A stretch of 64,000 nucleotides of DNA from Heterohyrax brucei (GCA_028571685.1 CM053166.1:59854111-59918110), one strand, 5' to 3'; shown: positions 20,928 through 34,528, counted from the first letter of the stretch. Notes: a model not told the origin generated them from the letters alone. A program made the numbers and translations.

Positions 20928-21180
20928 CTAGATTGAGTTTCCCAAAAAGTAGACCCTGAGACAAAGATCTGAGTGGAAATAGTATATCTGAGAGATGATC
21001 CTAGGTAGCATTTGAAGGATTAGGGGAGAGAGGCAGGGGAGGGAATATAACCAATAATCCAATCCAATCCAAGTGCCATCGAGTCGGATAACCAATAAAG
21101 GAAACATAATCAAGCTAGAAGCCACATGAGAAATCAGCACTTATCCCTACTGAGAAAACTTGGTGAGCACTACAGAACAA
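20928..21180 (-). repeat. Dispersed repeat, copy 1 of 2 in the window
   Basis: 'agaccctgagacaaagatct' followed by a G-rich block matches 47775-48010 ('gatcctgagacagagatttg'). An old interspersed repeat whose family I cannot name with certainty. It carries the 30-bp insertion at 21058-21087. Confidence 0.55.
21058..21087 (-). repeat. AfroSINE-tail micro-insertion, 30 bp, 11-bp target duplication
   Basis: Reversed SINE tail: on the minus strand it starts CCGACTCGATGGCACTTGG and ends in TTGGA repeats. ATAACCAATAA lies on both sides (21047-21057 and 21088-21098). Confidence 0.9.
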
Positions 21181-21217
21181 GAAACTCAGAGTTATCCCAC
21201 CTGAGAGATACAGGAGC

Positions 21218-21279
21218 TAGAGTATTTATATACCAGCTACCATCAGTGTAGAGTATTTATATACCAGCTACCATCAGTT
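21218..21279. repeat. 31-bp tandem duplication
   Basis: Two near-identical copies of a unit starting 'tagagtatttatatacc', at 21218-21248 and 21249-21279. Confidence 0.9.
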
Positions 21280-22019
21280 GCTTTTTTGAGTGTTACTTCC
21301 CCAGCATTTCTAACTTCCTGCACAGATGAACAAAAAGTGTTTCAGCAACTAAAGAATCCCTAGGCAGGAACTCATACTTAGAAATCAGGATGGCATTTTC
21401 CAAAGTGGTAAGGGAAAGAGGGTATCAATATATATACCAAGACCATCTACCCAGTTGATCAGGTCGGAAACAAGAATGCATTTCCTGACATCTCTCATGA
21501 TCACCGACCTCTCTCTTTAATCCCTAGCCCTACTCAGTCAAAGCCACTAGTGTCTCTTAGTCAAACATTCCACAGCAGTCCCCAATGTTACTGTTTTTTT
21601 TTTTTTTAACTTTTATTTCTACTTTTACAGGTGGATATTCTCTTTCTCTCTTTGTGTTGTTGCCTCAGCCCACAAGATGGGAATTTCTTGCTGACCTTTC
21701 TTCCCTTTCAGAGAAACACTGGTTAACTCCAGCACTGATACCTTCCCGGGAAAGTTTTGTGAGGAGGCCCTGAAATTCTTTCCATTTATTTCCATCCTGA
21801 CTTTAATGCTCCAAGAAGACCAGTGAGAATATATAGGAGCTGGAGGTGGGATTGGGGTAAAGGTTCATCATGGCCCAAGGTGTTAGTGCTGTCTCTTTCT
21901 CACCCAGAAAGTACATCATTCATTTTTCTTTCTGTAAGACAGCACCTTCTTCTTTCCATTCCTACTTGCATGTAGTAAGATAAGAAGAGAAGGGCTTTCC
22001 TTTCTCATCTTGAAAAAAA
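21280..22019. other. No gene recognised
   Basis: A T-run at 21595-21608 and otherwise ordinary sequence. No frame with coding character. Confidence 0.5.
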
Positions 22020-22232
22020 CTAAATTAAACCAATCCCATTGTCTCCAAGTTGACTCTACTCTTAATGCCCCTATAAGACAGAGAACTGCCCAACAGTGTT
22101 TCCAAGGCTGTAATCATTACCAAAGCAGACTGCCATATCTTTCTTTTGTGGAGTGACTGGGGGATTTGAACTGCTTTTCTTTCCGTTAGAAGCAGAGTGC
22201 TTAACCACTGTGCAACAATAGCTCCTTTACCT
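22020..22232 (-). repeat. AfroSINE, near full length
   Basis: Reversed SINE from 'tcccattgtctccaagttga' (3' part) to 'gtgcttaaccactgtgcaac' (tRNA A-box region). Confidence 0.85.
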
Positions 22233-22346
22233 TGAAATAGAGTTTGTATATTTCCATTTTCTCCAACTGGATGAATTCAGCTAAAAGAGAAGAAGTTAGA
22301 AGAGATTAGAACCTGGGTTTCAGACGCATTCCATCCAGCTTTACCA

Positions 22347-22425
22347 ACAGCAAAGCTAATACCAAACCCAAACCCAAACCCATACCCATTGCTGTCAAGT
22401 CAATTCTGACTCATATTTCAATCCA
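22347..22425 (-). repeat. AfroSINE 3' fragment with TTTGGG-type tail
   Basis: 'aaacccaaacccaaaccc' followed by 'attgctgtcaagtcaattct'. Only the 3' end is present, so the SINE is strongly 5'-truncated. Confidence 0.8.
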
Positions 22426-23041
22426 TATCTGCTTCTTGTGTCTGATCTTACTTTTAGGAACCCAGAGGTGGAAAAAGGGATATGATTAATACCAACAAGT
22501 ATCTTTGCTTCCAGTTTTATTCCTTTCTAATTAGGAATGACTAGGTATCCTGGTTTATCCAGAATAGTTTCAGTTTATTCCTATTGTTCTAGTACAATTA
22601 TTAATAGCATCCTCTTAATGGTTTTAACATGAAACATTGAAACTCACTTGCAAGTCTCTTTCCAAGGCCATTTAACTAACTTTGTATTTGTAATTTTGTA
22701 TTCTTTGCTTTATTTTTCTTTTCCAAAGAGGGCTCCCCAAAGGTGTATAAACTTCAGGTGGATAAGCCTGATCTACCTTTATGCCCTCTTTCACCCTGAA
22801 AACTGTCCTTGTTTGATAAAGGACCTATTGCCAGAATGTATCACAAACTATCAAAAGTCAATGATAAGACAATAATCCAACTGAAAGTGAGTAGATGTGA
22901 AGAAATACTTAAGCAAATAAAATATATGGATGGCAAATAAGCACATAAAAAGGTGTTCAACATCATTATGAACAAAACAAAAACAAAAACCGAACCCAAA
23001 ACAAAGCAAGACAAAGAAAAAACAAATAATGTGACAATACC
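22426..23041. other. No gene recognised
   Basis: Ends in an A-rich 'aaaacaaaaacaaaaacc' stretch next to the following SINE. No gene. Confidence 0.5.
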
Positions 23042-23222
23042 AAGATGTAGTGGGAGGAGCTCTGGTGGTGCAGTGGTTAAGCGCTTGACTGTGATGTGGC
23101 AACCTGCTTCTGTAAGGATTTTCAGCCCCTGAAAACACTATTAGGCAGTTCTATCCCGTACCTTAGGGTCATTATTAGTCACAATTGACATACCAACACT
23201 GGGTGTGAGTATGGGGTGAAGC
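23042..23222 (+). repeat. AfroSINE, near full length
   Basis: 'gagctctggtggtgcagtgg' then 'ttaagcgcttgac' is the tRNA-like head with an A-box. The 3' part ends near 'acactgggtgtgagtatggg'. Confidence 0.88.
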
Positions 23223-24319
23223 CTTCATGGGAATGAGAAGCAACTGGAATTCTTATATGTTACTAGAGAGTATGCAAAATAGAATACAGATTCTCATAAG
23301 GTTAAACATACTTACCATATGTCCCCCCAAACCCCAAATTCTCTTTAACGGGTACATTAATCAATGAACTGTACTTCATCTATAGAAAAGAATATTACTC
23401 AATAATAACAAAGGATGAATTTCTTATATTTTCAGTATATGGGTAAATATCAAATATATTATTCTAAATGAAAGAAGCCAGAAACAAAAGGCAATAAGAA
23501 AATTACCAGGATACATAGGAGGCAATAAGGAAACCCGAAAAGCTCATCTCTGTGTCATTCCTCAAGGTCTTTAGGATATCTGCTTTCTTTTTCTACCTTT
23601 CAGAGTCCTCCTATGTTTCTCTATCATGTTATATCCAATGAGTTTTTTCACTGTAAGAGAGAAGACCTGGGCTGAATGGAGCTACTGTATTTTGGCCAGA
23701 ACAATTTGTTAATCTTATGAATCTGAACTTAATTGGGACGGCTTGTATCTGTTCCTCGTGGTATCAGCTGGAGTGACTCAAATGGGAGCCAAAGGATACA
23801 CTCTAAAATTAGCTCATTCCCATGACTGTTAGGTTGGTATTGCCTGTCAGCTGGGAACCCGGCCAGGGTTGAGGGTAAGGGTCTTTTGTTCTCCTCCCTC
23901 TGCCCTGTGATCACTTACAGTCTGGTGTCTGAATTCTGAAGGCAAGCACACTATGAGAGAACCAGGCAAAATTTGCATTGCATTTTATAGCAGCCTTAGA
24001 AGCCAGAGTGTCAACTCCACCATAATAAAAAGCAAGCCCTGATTCAATGAGAGAGAACATAGACCCTTATCTCTCAGTAAGACGATTGCTAAAGTCTCGT
24101 TATAAGAAGCCAAGTGACATAAGAGACATTGTTCTGGAATTTGGGCAAATATAATCTGCCATACCAAAAACTAGGATGACAAAAGGAGCACAGACTCTAG
24201 CAAGTCTAAAACAGAGACATCTTTTAATCCTTTCCCATGTAAGATGCTATGAAATGAGGATAAGTTGTAAATTATTCATTCATTTTTTTTAACATAACAA
24301 ATAAAAACTTAGGCTTTTG
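23223..24319. other. No gene recognised
   Basis: No recognisable gene or repeat. Frames are short and scattered. Confidence 0.5.
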
Positions 24320-24475
24320 AATCACTGTGTTTGTCACTGGGCAATTTGGAGTATCCCTTTGATCCTCAGTTTTCTTATATTCAAAATGACAGTAATAACT
24401 ATCACATAGGGTTTTGTTACTATTAGATGAGTTAATGAATAGAAAAGACACAGTACTTGGCCCATACAAAATGGT
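24320..24475 (+). repeat. MIR-like old SINE
   Basis: 'ctcagttttcttatattcaa' then 'aatgacagtaataactatca' and 'gggttttgttact' matches the core of mammalian MIR elements. Confidence 0.6.
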
Positions 24476-24569
24476 CACGATATGTCTATCAGCATTTTAG
24501 ATATAGATATTATGATTATATATTTATGTACATTGTTAAGATTTTCATTATATTTGTCATATGAATATA

Positions 24570-25945
24570 TAAAGGAAAACACATTAAGCAAATGATCCGA
24601 GAAGGTGAACCGTATGAAGAACTGGTCATCAGGATTAGAGGAAGACCCATTAACAAAACTTGAGTTATGCAGATAACACAACCTTGCTCACTGACAGTGA
24701 AGAGGACTTGAAGCACTTACTGGTAAAGATCAAACACCATAGCCTTCAGTATGGATGAATCCCAACACAAAGAAAACAAAAATCCTCACAATTGGACCAG
24801 CAAGCAACATCATAATAAACGAAGAAAAGATTGAGGCTGTCAAGGATTTTTATTTTACTTGGATTCACAATCAACACCCACGGAGTCAACAGTCAACAAA
24901 TCGAAGATACATTGCATTGGGCAAATTGGTTGCAGGTGACCTCTTTAAAGTGCTGAAAAGCAACAAGGTGCACCTTGAGGACTAAGGTGCATCTGACCCA
25001 AAACACAGTGTTTTCAATCACCTTATATGCGTGTGCCTTAGTCATCTAGTGCTGCCATAACAAAAATACCAGAAGTAGATGGCTTTAACAGAGAGAAGTT
25101 TATTTTGTTATAGTCCAGGAAGCTACAAGTCCAAATTCAGAACATCAGCTCCAGTGGAAGTCTTCCTCTGTTGGCTCCGGAGAGAGGTCCTTGTTGTCAA
25201 TCTTCCCCTGGATTGGGAGCTTCTGAGGCACAGGGACCCCCAAGTTCTTTCCAGAGGATACTCTGCTCACAGCTCTTGGTGGTATGAGGCCCTTAACTAT
25301 TAGCTTGCTTCCCTTTCCTTTATATTCCAAGAGATTGCCCCAAATCACAAAACAATCTTATACATTGAGTCCTGCTTCAATAACACAACTGCCACCCATC
25401 CTCTCTCATTGACATCATAGAGGCAGTATTTACAACATGAAGAAACATCACACAATACTAGAAATCATGGGCTAGGAAAGTTGCTACACACATTTTTAGG
25501 GGGACATAGTTTAAGCCATGAAAGCATGTGATGGATGAACATAGAATAAAGAAGACCAAAAAAGAATTGATAACTTTGAAATGTAGGGTCAGAGAAGAAT
25601 ATTGAATATGTTGTAGACTGCAAAAAGAATGAACAAATCTTTTTTGGAAGTACAACCAGGATGCTCCTTAGAAGCAAGAGCAGCAAGACTACATCTCACA
25701 TACTTTTGATATGTTATCAGGAAGAACAGGTCTCTGGAGGAGGACATTATGCTTGGTAAAATAGAGTGTCATCAAAAAAGAGAAAGATCCTCAATGAGAT
25801 GGGCTGACACAGTGGCTACATCTGTGGGCTTAAACATAGCAACACCCACGAAGACAGCACAGGACTGGGCAGCATTTCATTGTTGTACACAGGGTCATGA
25901 TGAATCAAAACTGACTTGACAACATCTAACAACAACATATTGTTG
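24570..25945 (+). mobile_element. RTE LINE fragment, split by a MaLR LTR
   Basis: 3' half of an RTE element, in two blocks (24570-25033 and 25524-25945). Blocks align in order with the RTE at 49490-50950, for example 'aaaacaaaaatcctc' at 24773. It ends 'aaaactgacttgacaacatc' plus AACAAC repeats. RT reading frame broken. Confidence 0.85.
25034..25523 (-). repeat. MaLR-type solo LTR
   Basis: 490-bp LTR in reverse, opening 'tgccttagtcatctagtgct'. A 5-bp target duplication with one later change (GCGTG / GCATG) flanks it. It interrupts an RTE element and is therefore younger than it. Confidence 0.8.
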
Positions 25946-26792
25946 TTTAATTTTTACTACTGCTGAATTCAGTTATTTTCAATCAACTTTTAGGTTTTAT
26001 TTATAAAGTCCTCAGTTAAAGAATCCCTGTAGATCTCATTAAGAATAACTAACTTAGCCAAAAATTCCACAATGGAAATTGCTGCCAAGATTTTGGTATA
26101 CCGGGTGGGATGAGGAGGTAAGCAGCTTCCGTACAGAAAGCTGTCTGTCTTCATTAACAACCTGAACACCTATGGATGTTTTATAACTTCTACGATGACA
26201 GCATGTATACAGAGTAAATGCTTTTGTTTTAATTTACTTTATTTAAAATTTAAAAAGTAAATTTTATTGTATTTTAAGTGAAAGTTTACAATCCAAATCA
26301 ATGGGCCATACAAAAATTTACACATACATTGCTATGGAATTCTAGCTGCTCTCCCCACATTCATCTTTTCCATCCTGTAATTCCTGTGTCCATTTAACTA
26401 GCTCCTGTTTCCATATGCCTTCTCATCTTGCCTCTGGACAGGAGTTCCCCACTTAACTCTCATGTATCTACTTAAGCCAAGAATCACACTCTTCACCAGT
26501 ATGATTTTATGTCTTGTAATCCAGTCCAACCTTTGTCCGAAGAGTTAGCTTTGGGAATGGTTTCAGCTCTGAGCTAATAGTGAATCCAGGGGCCATGTAT
26601 TCCAGTGAGCTTCCAGTCTGTTGGATCATGAAGTCCGGTATTGTTAATAGGCTTGCAGTTCTGCATCCTATTTTACTGTCACTTCATTGGGGACTTTTTG
26701 TTGCTTTTGCTGTCAAAGAAGTCATTGGTGGTAGCCAGGTGCCATCTAGTTTGGGTCTATGCTGATATAGTCTCTGGGTTATGTGGCCCTTT

Positions 26793-26862
26793 TTCTTAGG
26801 CTGTGTTTTCTAGGGAAGCAAAACCAGTAACATGTGTAGGTACAAGGAAAGATTTATAATAT

Positions 26863-26897
<35 letters not shown>

Positions 26898-27366
26898 TAG
26901 ATATAGGAAACAGCTCACGCAATCACAGAAGCTGAATGTCCCAAGTTCTAGCACAAGCCTCACGTGGCCACGGAAGCTAAGGAACCCAAAGTCAGCAGTT
27001 CAGAGACCAGAGTTCTAGATCACCAGTTGTGTAGGTCAGTGGGTCCCAATCTGGTGGCAAGACGAAGCGGCAGAGGCTGGCGAACCCAGGATCAGCAGGT
27101 CAGGGAGGAGGAGAGGCAGAGGATGGAGAACTCTCAAGTGCCGACTGTAAGGACTGATGAATCCACAGCTGCTAGCTCAAGTCCAGGAACCAGACGCCAG
27201 AAGAAGAGAGCAGGAGCTCCTGGCTACATGAGCAGACCAACAGTAGTAGTGGAAGGTCCAGAGATGAGAGAGCTGAGGGGCTGGAAGCTACCACAAACCC
27301 CGCCCCGCCACTTAATACAGCAGCCAAATATGGAGTAGCCAAGTTGACATAATCCTGACCACCACA
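26793..27366 (-). repeat. ERVL-like LTR (probable)
   Basis: 574-bp insert in the L1 3' UTR, flanked by CCCTTT on each side (26787-26792, 27367-27372). It opens 'ttcttaggctgtgttttcta' and closes near 'aagttgacataatcctgacc', the reversed layout of MLT2-type LTRs. It contains an ATAG microsatellite. Confidence 0.55.
26862..26906. repeat. (ATAG)n microsatellite
   Basis: About ten tandem ATAG units with a few changes at the end. Confidence 0.95.
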
Positions 27367-27627
27367 CCCTTTCTGTCACTTGGGCTCCTCTTTTCCTTAT
27401 GTCTTGATGTCCTTCATTTTCCTCTGCTACAGGTTGGTTGGGACCAGTGGATGACTCTTAGATAGCTGCTTCGTAGTTTTTAAGGCTCCAGACACCACTC
27501 ACCAAAGTGGAATGCAGAACATTTGCTTGAAAAAACTTTGTTATGCCATTTTGACCTAAATGTCCCCTGAGACTGTGTTTCCCAGGTCTTTACTCCTGCT
27601 ACTCTGTCCTTCAAAGTGTTTGGTTAT

Positions 27628-28107
27628 TGTTTTAGTTAGCTAGTGTTCCTCTAACAGAGATACCACAAGTGGATGGCTTTAACAAAGAAAAGCTTGTTCT
27701 TACACAGTCCAGTGGGCTACAAGTCCAAATTCACAGTGTCCACTCCAGGGGAAGGCTTTGCCTCTTTGTGGGCTCTGGAGGAAGGTCTTTGTGTTGCATC
27801 AGTCTTCAGTCAGGGAGCATCTTGGTGCAGGAATCTCAGTGCTCTGCTCCGGGTGCTGTTTTCTTGATGGTGTGAGGCTCCCAAATCTCTCTGTTAGCTT
27901 CTTTCCTTTATATCTCAAGAAACTGCCTCAAGGCACACAACAATCTTACACAGAGTCCTGTCTTGCCAACCCACCTGCAGCCTATCCACTCTCATTAACA
28001 TCATAGAGACAGAATTTCCAACGTGGAGGAACATCACACAATACCAGGAATGCTGGCCCAGCCAAATTTCTATACATATTTTGGGGAACACGATTAAATC
28101 CATGACT
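27628..28107 (-). repeat. MaLR-type solo LTR
   Basis: 480-bp LTR in reverse, opening 'tgttttagttagctagtgtt' and closing 'aaatccatgact'. 5-bp target duplication GTTAT / GTCAT. Inserted in the L1 3' UTR. Confidence 0.8.
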
Positions 28108-28204
28108 GTCATATTTAGGAAACATCTTAGCTTGTGGTTTAGTGCAGTTGTGGTGACCTCTACTGTGTGTTGCCACTCCCTTCCCCTGACATAATTTGTG
28201 TCTA

Positions 28205-28352
28205 CTATCTGGTGGTATAGTGGGTAGGTACTACAGCTGCTAACCAAAAAGCCAGTAGTTCAAATCCACCAGGCATTCCTTGGGAACTATGAGGCAATGC
28301 TACTCTGTCGTATAGAGTTGCTACGAGTTGGAATCAACTGGATGGCAATGAG
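28205..28352 (+). repeat. AfroSINE
   Basis: 'ctggtggtatagtgggtagg' (head), 'gttcaaatccaccaggcatt' (B-box) and 'ggaatcaactggatggcaat' (3' part). Almost full length. Confidence 0.88.
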
Positions 28353-31300
28353 TATGGGGTATCTAATTAATAAGTACCTCTCTCCCTCCATCCCCACCCT
28401 TGTAACCATCAAAGACTGATTTCTTCTGTGATTAAATAATTTCTTGAGTTCTTAGGATAGTGGTCCCATACGATATTGCCCTGTTGCAACCGACTAATTT
28501 CACTCAGCATAATGTCTTCCAGATTCCTTCACGTTATATTTCATAAGATTATCATTGCGTAGTATTTCATTGTGTGAATATGCCATAGTTCGTTATCCAT
28601 TCATCTGTTGATGGGCACCTAGATTGATTCCAGCTTTTTGCTACTGTGGATAGTGCTGCAGTAAACACTGGTGTATGTATCTATTCGTGTGACAGCCTTT
28701 ATTTCTCTAGGATATATTCCAAGGAGTAGGATTGCAGGAGCATATGGTATTTCTATATCTAATTTTTTAAGAAAGCACCAAATCAATTTCCAGAATAGCT
28801 GCACCGTTCTACATTCCTACCAATACTTCTAGCGTCTCTACAGCCTCTCCAACACTTATTATTTTGTGGTTTTCAATAAATGTCGGCATTGTTGGGATGA
28901 GATGGCATCTCACTGTAGTTTTGTTTTGGATTTCTCTTCTGGCTAATGATCATGAACATTTTCTCACATATCTGTTAGCTGCCTGCATGTCTTCTTTGGT
29001 AAGCTTCCTGTTCATATCGCTTGATCATTTTTTAATTGGGTTGTCTTTTTGTTGTTTAAGTTTTGCAGTATCTTGGAGAATAGATGCTGATAGGCTTTGT
29101 TGGCTGGCTTAGCTTGGCTAGGCTTCGTTGAAGTCTGTAGGTTATTTTTTCACTCTTGATGAAATCTTTCGATGAGTATAAGTGTTTGATTTTAGAAGCT
29201 CCTAGTGATCTATTTTTTCTTCTGGTGTTTATGCATTGTTAGTAACGTTTGGTATTCTGTTTATGCCATGTATTAGGGCTCCCAGCAGTGTTCCTAAATT
29301 TTCTTCTATGATCTTTATTATTTTAGTTTTATATTGAGAACTTTGATCCATTCTGAGTTAGTTTTTGAGTATAGTGTGAGATTTGGGTCTTGTTTCATTT
29401 TCTTGGAGATTGATTTCCAGTTACACCAACACTACTTGTTAAAGAGACTATCCTTTTCCCAGTTTATGGATTTGGGGCCTTTGTGAAGTATAAGCTGCTC
29501 AGAGGTGGATGATTTTATGTCTGAATTCTCAGTTCCGTTCCATTGGTCTGTGTATCTGTTTTTGTACCAGTACCATGCTGTTTTGACTACCATGGTGATG
29601 TAACAGTTTCTGAAGTCACATAGTGTGAGGCTTCCCGTTTTGTTCTTTGTCTTCACTAATACTTTACTTATCTGGGGCTTCTTCTCTTTCCATATGAAGT
29701 TGGTGATTTGATTCCCCATCTCACTGAAAAATGCTATTGGAATTTGGATTGGAATTGTATTATATCTATAGATTGCTATGGGAAAAATAGACATTTTCAC
29801 AATGTTGAGTCTTCCTATCCGTGATCAGGGTAGTTTTCTCCACTTACGTAACTCTCTTTAGATTTCGTGCAGTAGAGTCTTACAGTTTTCTTTGTATAGA
29901 TCTTTTATGTCTCTACTTAGATTATTCCTAAGCATTTTATCTTCTTGGGGGTTATTGTAAAAGGCATTGATTTTGTGATTTCCTCTTCAATTTTCTTATT
30001 GTTGGTGTAGTGGAATCCTATTGATTTTTGTTTTTCTTACATCCTAATACTTTGCTGAACTCTTCTATTAGTTCCAGTATTTTTTAAACTTTTTATTGTG
30101 ATTAGGAGAAAGTTTACGATCCAAGTCAATTTTCCATATAAAACCCCCAATATCTGCCTCTCTGTAATGCTATCTGCTCACTTCACCCTGTGATAGCACA
30201 TTTTTGTTTTTCACTCTTTACTTCTGGTAGCTACTCAACCAACACTTGTCCTTTCTTCTCCACTCTCTCCTCTCCCCTCTAAAAACAAATCCATAGGACA
30301 GCCTCATGTATGTATTAAATCATAAAGTACACACCTCAAATGCATTATTCTGTGTCCTCAAGTCCAATCCACTCTTTCTCTGAAGTTTTGACTTCAGTAC
30401 TGGTTTCAGCTCTGAGCTAGCAGCAAGTCCAGGGGCTACGTTCTCAGGGGACCCTCCAGGTTGTTGGACCATCAAGTCTTGTCTTTTAATACAGTTCTAG
30501 ATCTACACACCCCTTTTTCTTGTGCTGCATCAGGGACTCTACACTGTGTCCCCTATCAGAGCTGTCTTTGGTGGTGGCTCTGCACCACCTGGTTCTTCCG
30601 TCCTGCTGATGTAGTCTCCCAATCATATGGGTCCTTTTGCCTCCTGGGCTCATTTTTCCTCATATGTTTGATGTTCTAAGTTGTCATCTGTTCCAGGTGG
30701 ACTGGGACCAACAGAGGTTCAAGAAGGCAGCTTGCTAGCTTTTAAGACCCGAGACACCACTCATCAATATGGGGTGCAGAAAACCCTCTTGGAAGACTAG
30801 TCATGCCAACTGACCTCAGTTTCCCTTGAAAATATGGTCCCTGACCCCTGTCCCTGCTGCTCTCACCTTTGAAATGTTAGGTTTAAACCTAACTCATGGT
30901 GTAGTCCAATTATCCTGACCTGCCTTCTACTGCATGCTGTCACTCTTTTCACTTAACCCAATTCGTACCAACTATCTAATCTGTGAATAATCTTCTCCCT
31001 CCCTCTCTACTCTTGTAGCCACCAAAGAGTATTTTCTTCTGTACCTAAGTCCTTTCTTAAGTTTTTATAATAATTGTCTCATACAATATTTGTCCTTTTG
31101 CAGCCAACTGATTTCAATCAGCATAATGTCTTCTACTTGATTCCAGGTTATGAGATGGTTCCTAAAACCATCATTGTTCTTTACCATTGTGTAGTGTCCT
31201 TTGTGTATATATATCAGTTTGTTCTTCCATTCATCTGTTGATGGGCATCCAGATTGATTCCATCTTTTTGCTATTGTGGACAGTGTTGCAACAAACATTA

Positions 31301-34009
31301 ATGTGCATGTATCGGTTCATGTGACAGCTCTGCTGGATCATATGGTATTTCTACTTCTAGCTTTTTAAGAAAGGTGCTAAATTGCTTTCCAAAGAGGTTG
31401 TACCATTTTACATTCCCAGCAGCAGGGTAGAAGAATTACAGTTTCTTCATAGCCTCTCCAACATTTGTTGTTTTGTGTTTTTTAGACTAGTGCCACCCTG
31501 TTGGGGTGAGATGGTATCTCACTGCAGTTTTGATTTGGATTTATGTAATGGCTAATGATTATGAACATTTCCTTGTGTCCTTTGGCTGCCTGAACATCTT
31601 CTTTGGAGAAATGTGTATGCATCTCCTTTTCCCAGTGTATAATTGGGTTGTTTGTGTTTTCTTGTTGATATTTTGCAGTACCTTGTAGATTATGGAAATT
31701 AGATGTCGAACAGATACATAGTCGCCAGGTATGTTTTTCTGTTCTGTAAGCAATCTTTTTATTCTTTTGATAAAGTCTTTGAATGAACATAAATGTTTAA
31801 TATTTAGTAGTTCCCATTTATCTATTTTTTTTCTTCTGTTGTTTGGGTACTGCTGGTAGTATTTTGTAGTCTGAGCTGTGCATTAGGGCTTCTAGTGTTG
31901 TCCCTATTTTTTCTTCCATAAACTTGGTCATTTTAGATTCGATATTTAGACCTTTAATCCATTTTAGGTTAGTTTTTGTATAAGGTGTGAGATACAGGTC
32001 TAGTTGCAATGTTTTGCAGATGGATACCCAATTTTGCCAATACCATTTATTGAGAACTTTTCCCTAGTTCACAGTCTTTGGGCCTTTGTCAAATATCAGT
32101 TGTTTATAGGTGGATATTGTTATTTCTGGATTCTGAATTCTGTTCCCTTTTTGTACCAATACCAGCCTGTTTTGGCTACCGTGGCAGTATAATAGGTTCT
32201 AAGGTCAGGTATTGTGAGTGAGGCCTCCTACTGTGTTTCTCTTCTTCAGTAGCACTTTACTTATCGGGCATTTCTCCCCTTTCCAAACAAACTGGTGATT
32301 TGTTTCTCCATCTCATTAAAAATGACACTGGAACTTCTATTTGGATTACATTGTGTACATAGATCACTTTGGGTAGAATAGACATTTCCACAATGTTAAG
32401 TCTTCCTATCATAAGCAGAGTAGGTTTCTCCACTTATGTAGGTCTCTTTTGGTGTCTTTCAGCAGGATCTTGTAACTTTTTTTATATAGGCCTCTTACAT
32501 CTCTGGTTAGATTTATTTCTATATATTTTATCTTCTTGTGAGCTATTGATGATGATTTCCTCTTTGATGGTCTCTTTGTTAGTGTAAAGGGTTCCTACTG
32601 ATTTACTTATGTTTATCTTATTTCCTGACACTTTGCTGAACTCTTCTATTAGTTCTAGTAGTTTGCATATTTATTCTTCAGGGTTTTCTGTGTATACAAG
32701 CATATTATCTGAAAATAGGGATACTTTGACTTCTTGACTTATGCAGATGCCCTTTATTTCTTTATCTTGTCTGATTGCTCTGGCTAGGACCTCCAGCACA
32801 ATGTTGAATAGATGTGGTGACAATGGGCAACCAAATCCAAATTGTCAGGGGCAATTCTTTCACTCTTTATCCATCCAGGATGATGTAGGTGGTTGGCTTT
32901 GCATAGATGCTCATTAATGCACTGAGGAATCTCCCCTCTGTTCCTATTTGCTAAGAGTTTCTAGTATGAATAGGTGTTGGACTTTGTCAAATGCCTTTTC
33001 TATATCAGTTGATAAAATCAAGTGTTTCTTATTTTTTGTTTTATTTATGTAGTTCATAATATTAATTATTTTTCTGATGTTGAACCAACCCTGCATCCCT
33101 GATATGAATCCAGCTTGGTCACGGTGAATTATTTTTTTGATATGCTGTTGAATTCTATAGGCTAGGATTTTGTTGAGGATTTTTGCATCTATGTTCACGA
33201 GTGATACTGGCCTGCAAATTTTTTTGTGTGTGTGTACTACCTTTACTCAGCTTTGATATCATGGTTACGCTGGCTTCATAGAATGAATTTGGGAGTGTTC
33301 CATCCTTTTGTATGCAGTGAAATATCTTTCATAAGACTGGTAATAGCTCTCTAAAAGTCTGATAGAATTCTGAATTGAAGCCATGTGGGCCAGGGTTTTT
33401 TTGGGTGGTAGTTTTTTTTTTAAAGTTACTTTTTCAATCTATTCATTTGTGATGGGTTCATTAAGTCGTTCTACTTCTCTTTGTGATAGTTTTGTTAGGT
33501 GACGTAATTCTAGAAATTTGTCCTTTTCCTCTAGGTTTTCAAATTTGTTAAAGGGTGCGATTTTTTTATAGTATTCTGTTATGATTCTTTTAATTTTGGT
33601 TGGATCTGTTGTGACACCTCTTGTATCATTTCTTATTTGAGTTATTTGTTTCCTCTCCTGTTTTTCCTTAGTGAGTTTTGCCAGTGATTTATCAATTTTG
33701 TTGATCTTTTCAAAAAACCAGCTTTTGCTTTTGTTTATTCTTTCAATTGATTTTCTATTGTTTAATTCATTTAGTTCTGTTCTTATCTTACTAGGTATTT
33801 TCTTCTGGTGCCAGGGGTTCTTTTATTGTTCTCTTTCTACTTGGTCAAGTTGTAGGCTTAATTCTTTGGCTTGGGCCCTTTCTTCATTTTAGATGTGTGC
33901 AATTTGTAGAGATAAATTGACCTCTGAGCACTGCTTTTACTGTATCCCGTAGGTTTGGGTAGGATGTGTTTTTATTCTCATTTAATTTCCTGAATTTCTT
34001 GATGGTATC

Positions 34010-34528
34010 TGTTTTAGTCAGCTAGTGCTTCTCTAACGGAAATACCACAAAGTGCATAGCTTTAACAAAGGAAGGTTTAATTTTACACAGTTCGGTAGGC
34101 TACAAGTCCAAATTCAGGATGTTCACTCCAGCGGAAGGCTTTCCCTCTTGTTGGCTCTGGAGGAAAGTTTGATATTGCATCAGTCTTTGTCCATGGAGCA
34201 TCTTGGCACAGGAACCTCAGGTCTGAAGGACGCACTTTTCTCCCGGTTCCGCTTTCTTGGTTGTGTGAGGTTCCCGATTCTCGCTTGCTTCTCTTTCCTT
34301 TTATCTCATGTAGGATGAAAGGATTAAGGGTGGGGCAAACCATACTTCAGGGAAACTCCCTTTACAGTGGAGCAGGGAGGTGATCTTATAAAGTGATTTA
34401 CAGTCCCACCCTAATCCTTTAACATATAGCATAGGAAAATCACAAAACCGATGATAATCATAAAATACTGGGAATCATGGCCCAGTCACATGGCTACACA
34501 TAGTTTGGGGGGGACACAATTCATGACA
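34010..34528 (-). repeat. MaLR-type solo LTR
   Basis: 519-bp LTR, TG at 34010 and 'catgaca' at 34528. Target duplication GTATC / GCATC. Removing it joins ORF2 text smoothly across the site. Confidence 0.88.

Larger units (their letters stand above)
26225..30073 (-). mobile_element. L1 3' half: 3' UTR and ORF2 C-terminal part
   Basis: Minus-strand L1 whose 3' end is near 26225. The 3' UTR runs to about 28480, interrupted by two LTRs and one SINE. ORF2 C-terminal sequence follows; the 29432-29800 frame still reads as L1 ORF2. At 30073 a younger L1 cuts it, and the same ORF2 resumes at 37956. Confidence 0.8.

Noticed and set aside
22361..22378. CCCAAA repeat as an interstitial telomere-like array
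   Set aside because: It is the simple tail of a reversed AfroSINE, only three units.
26964..27338. 124-codon plus-strand frame
   Set aside because: Lies wholly in an ERVL-like LTR and has no domain or homologous feature.
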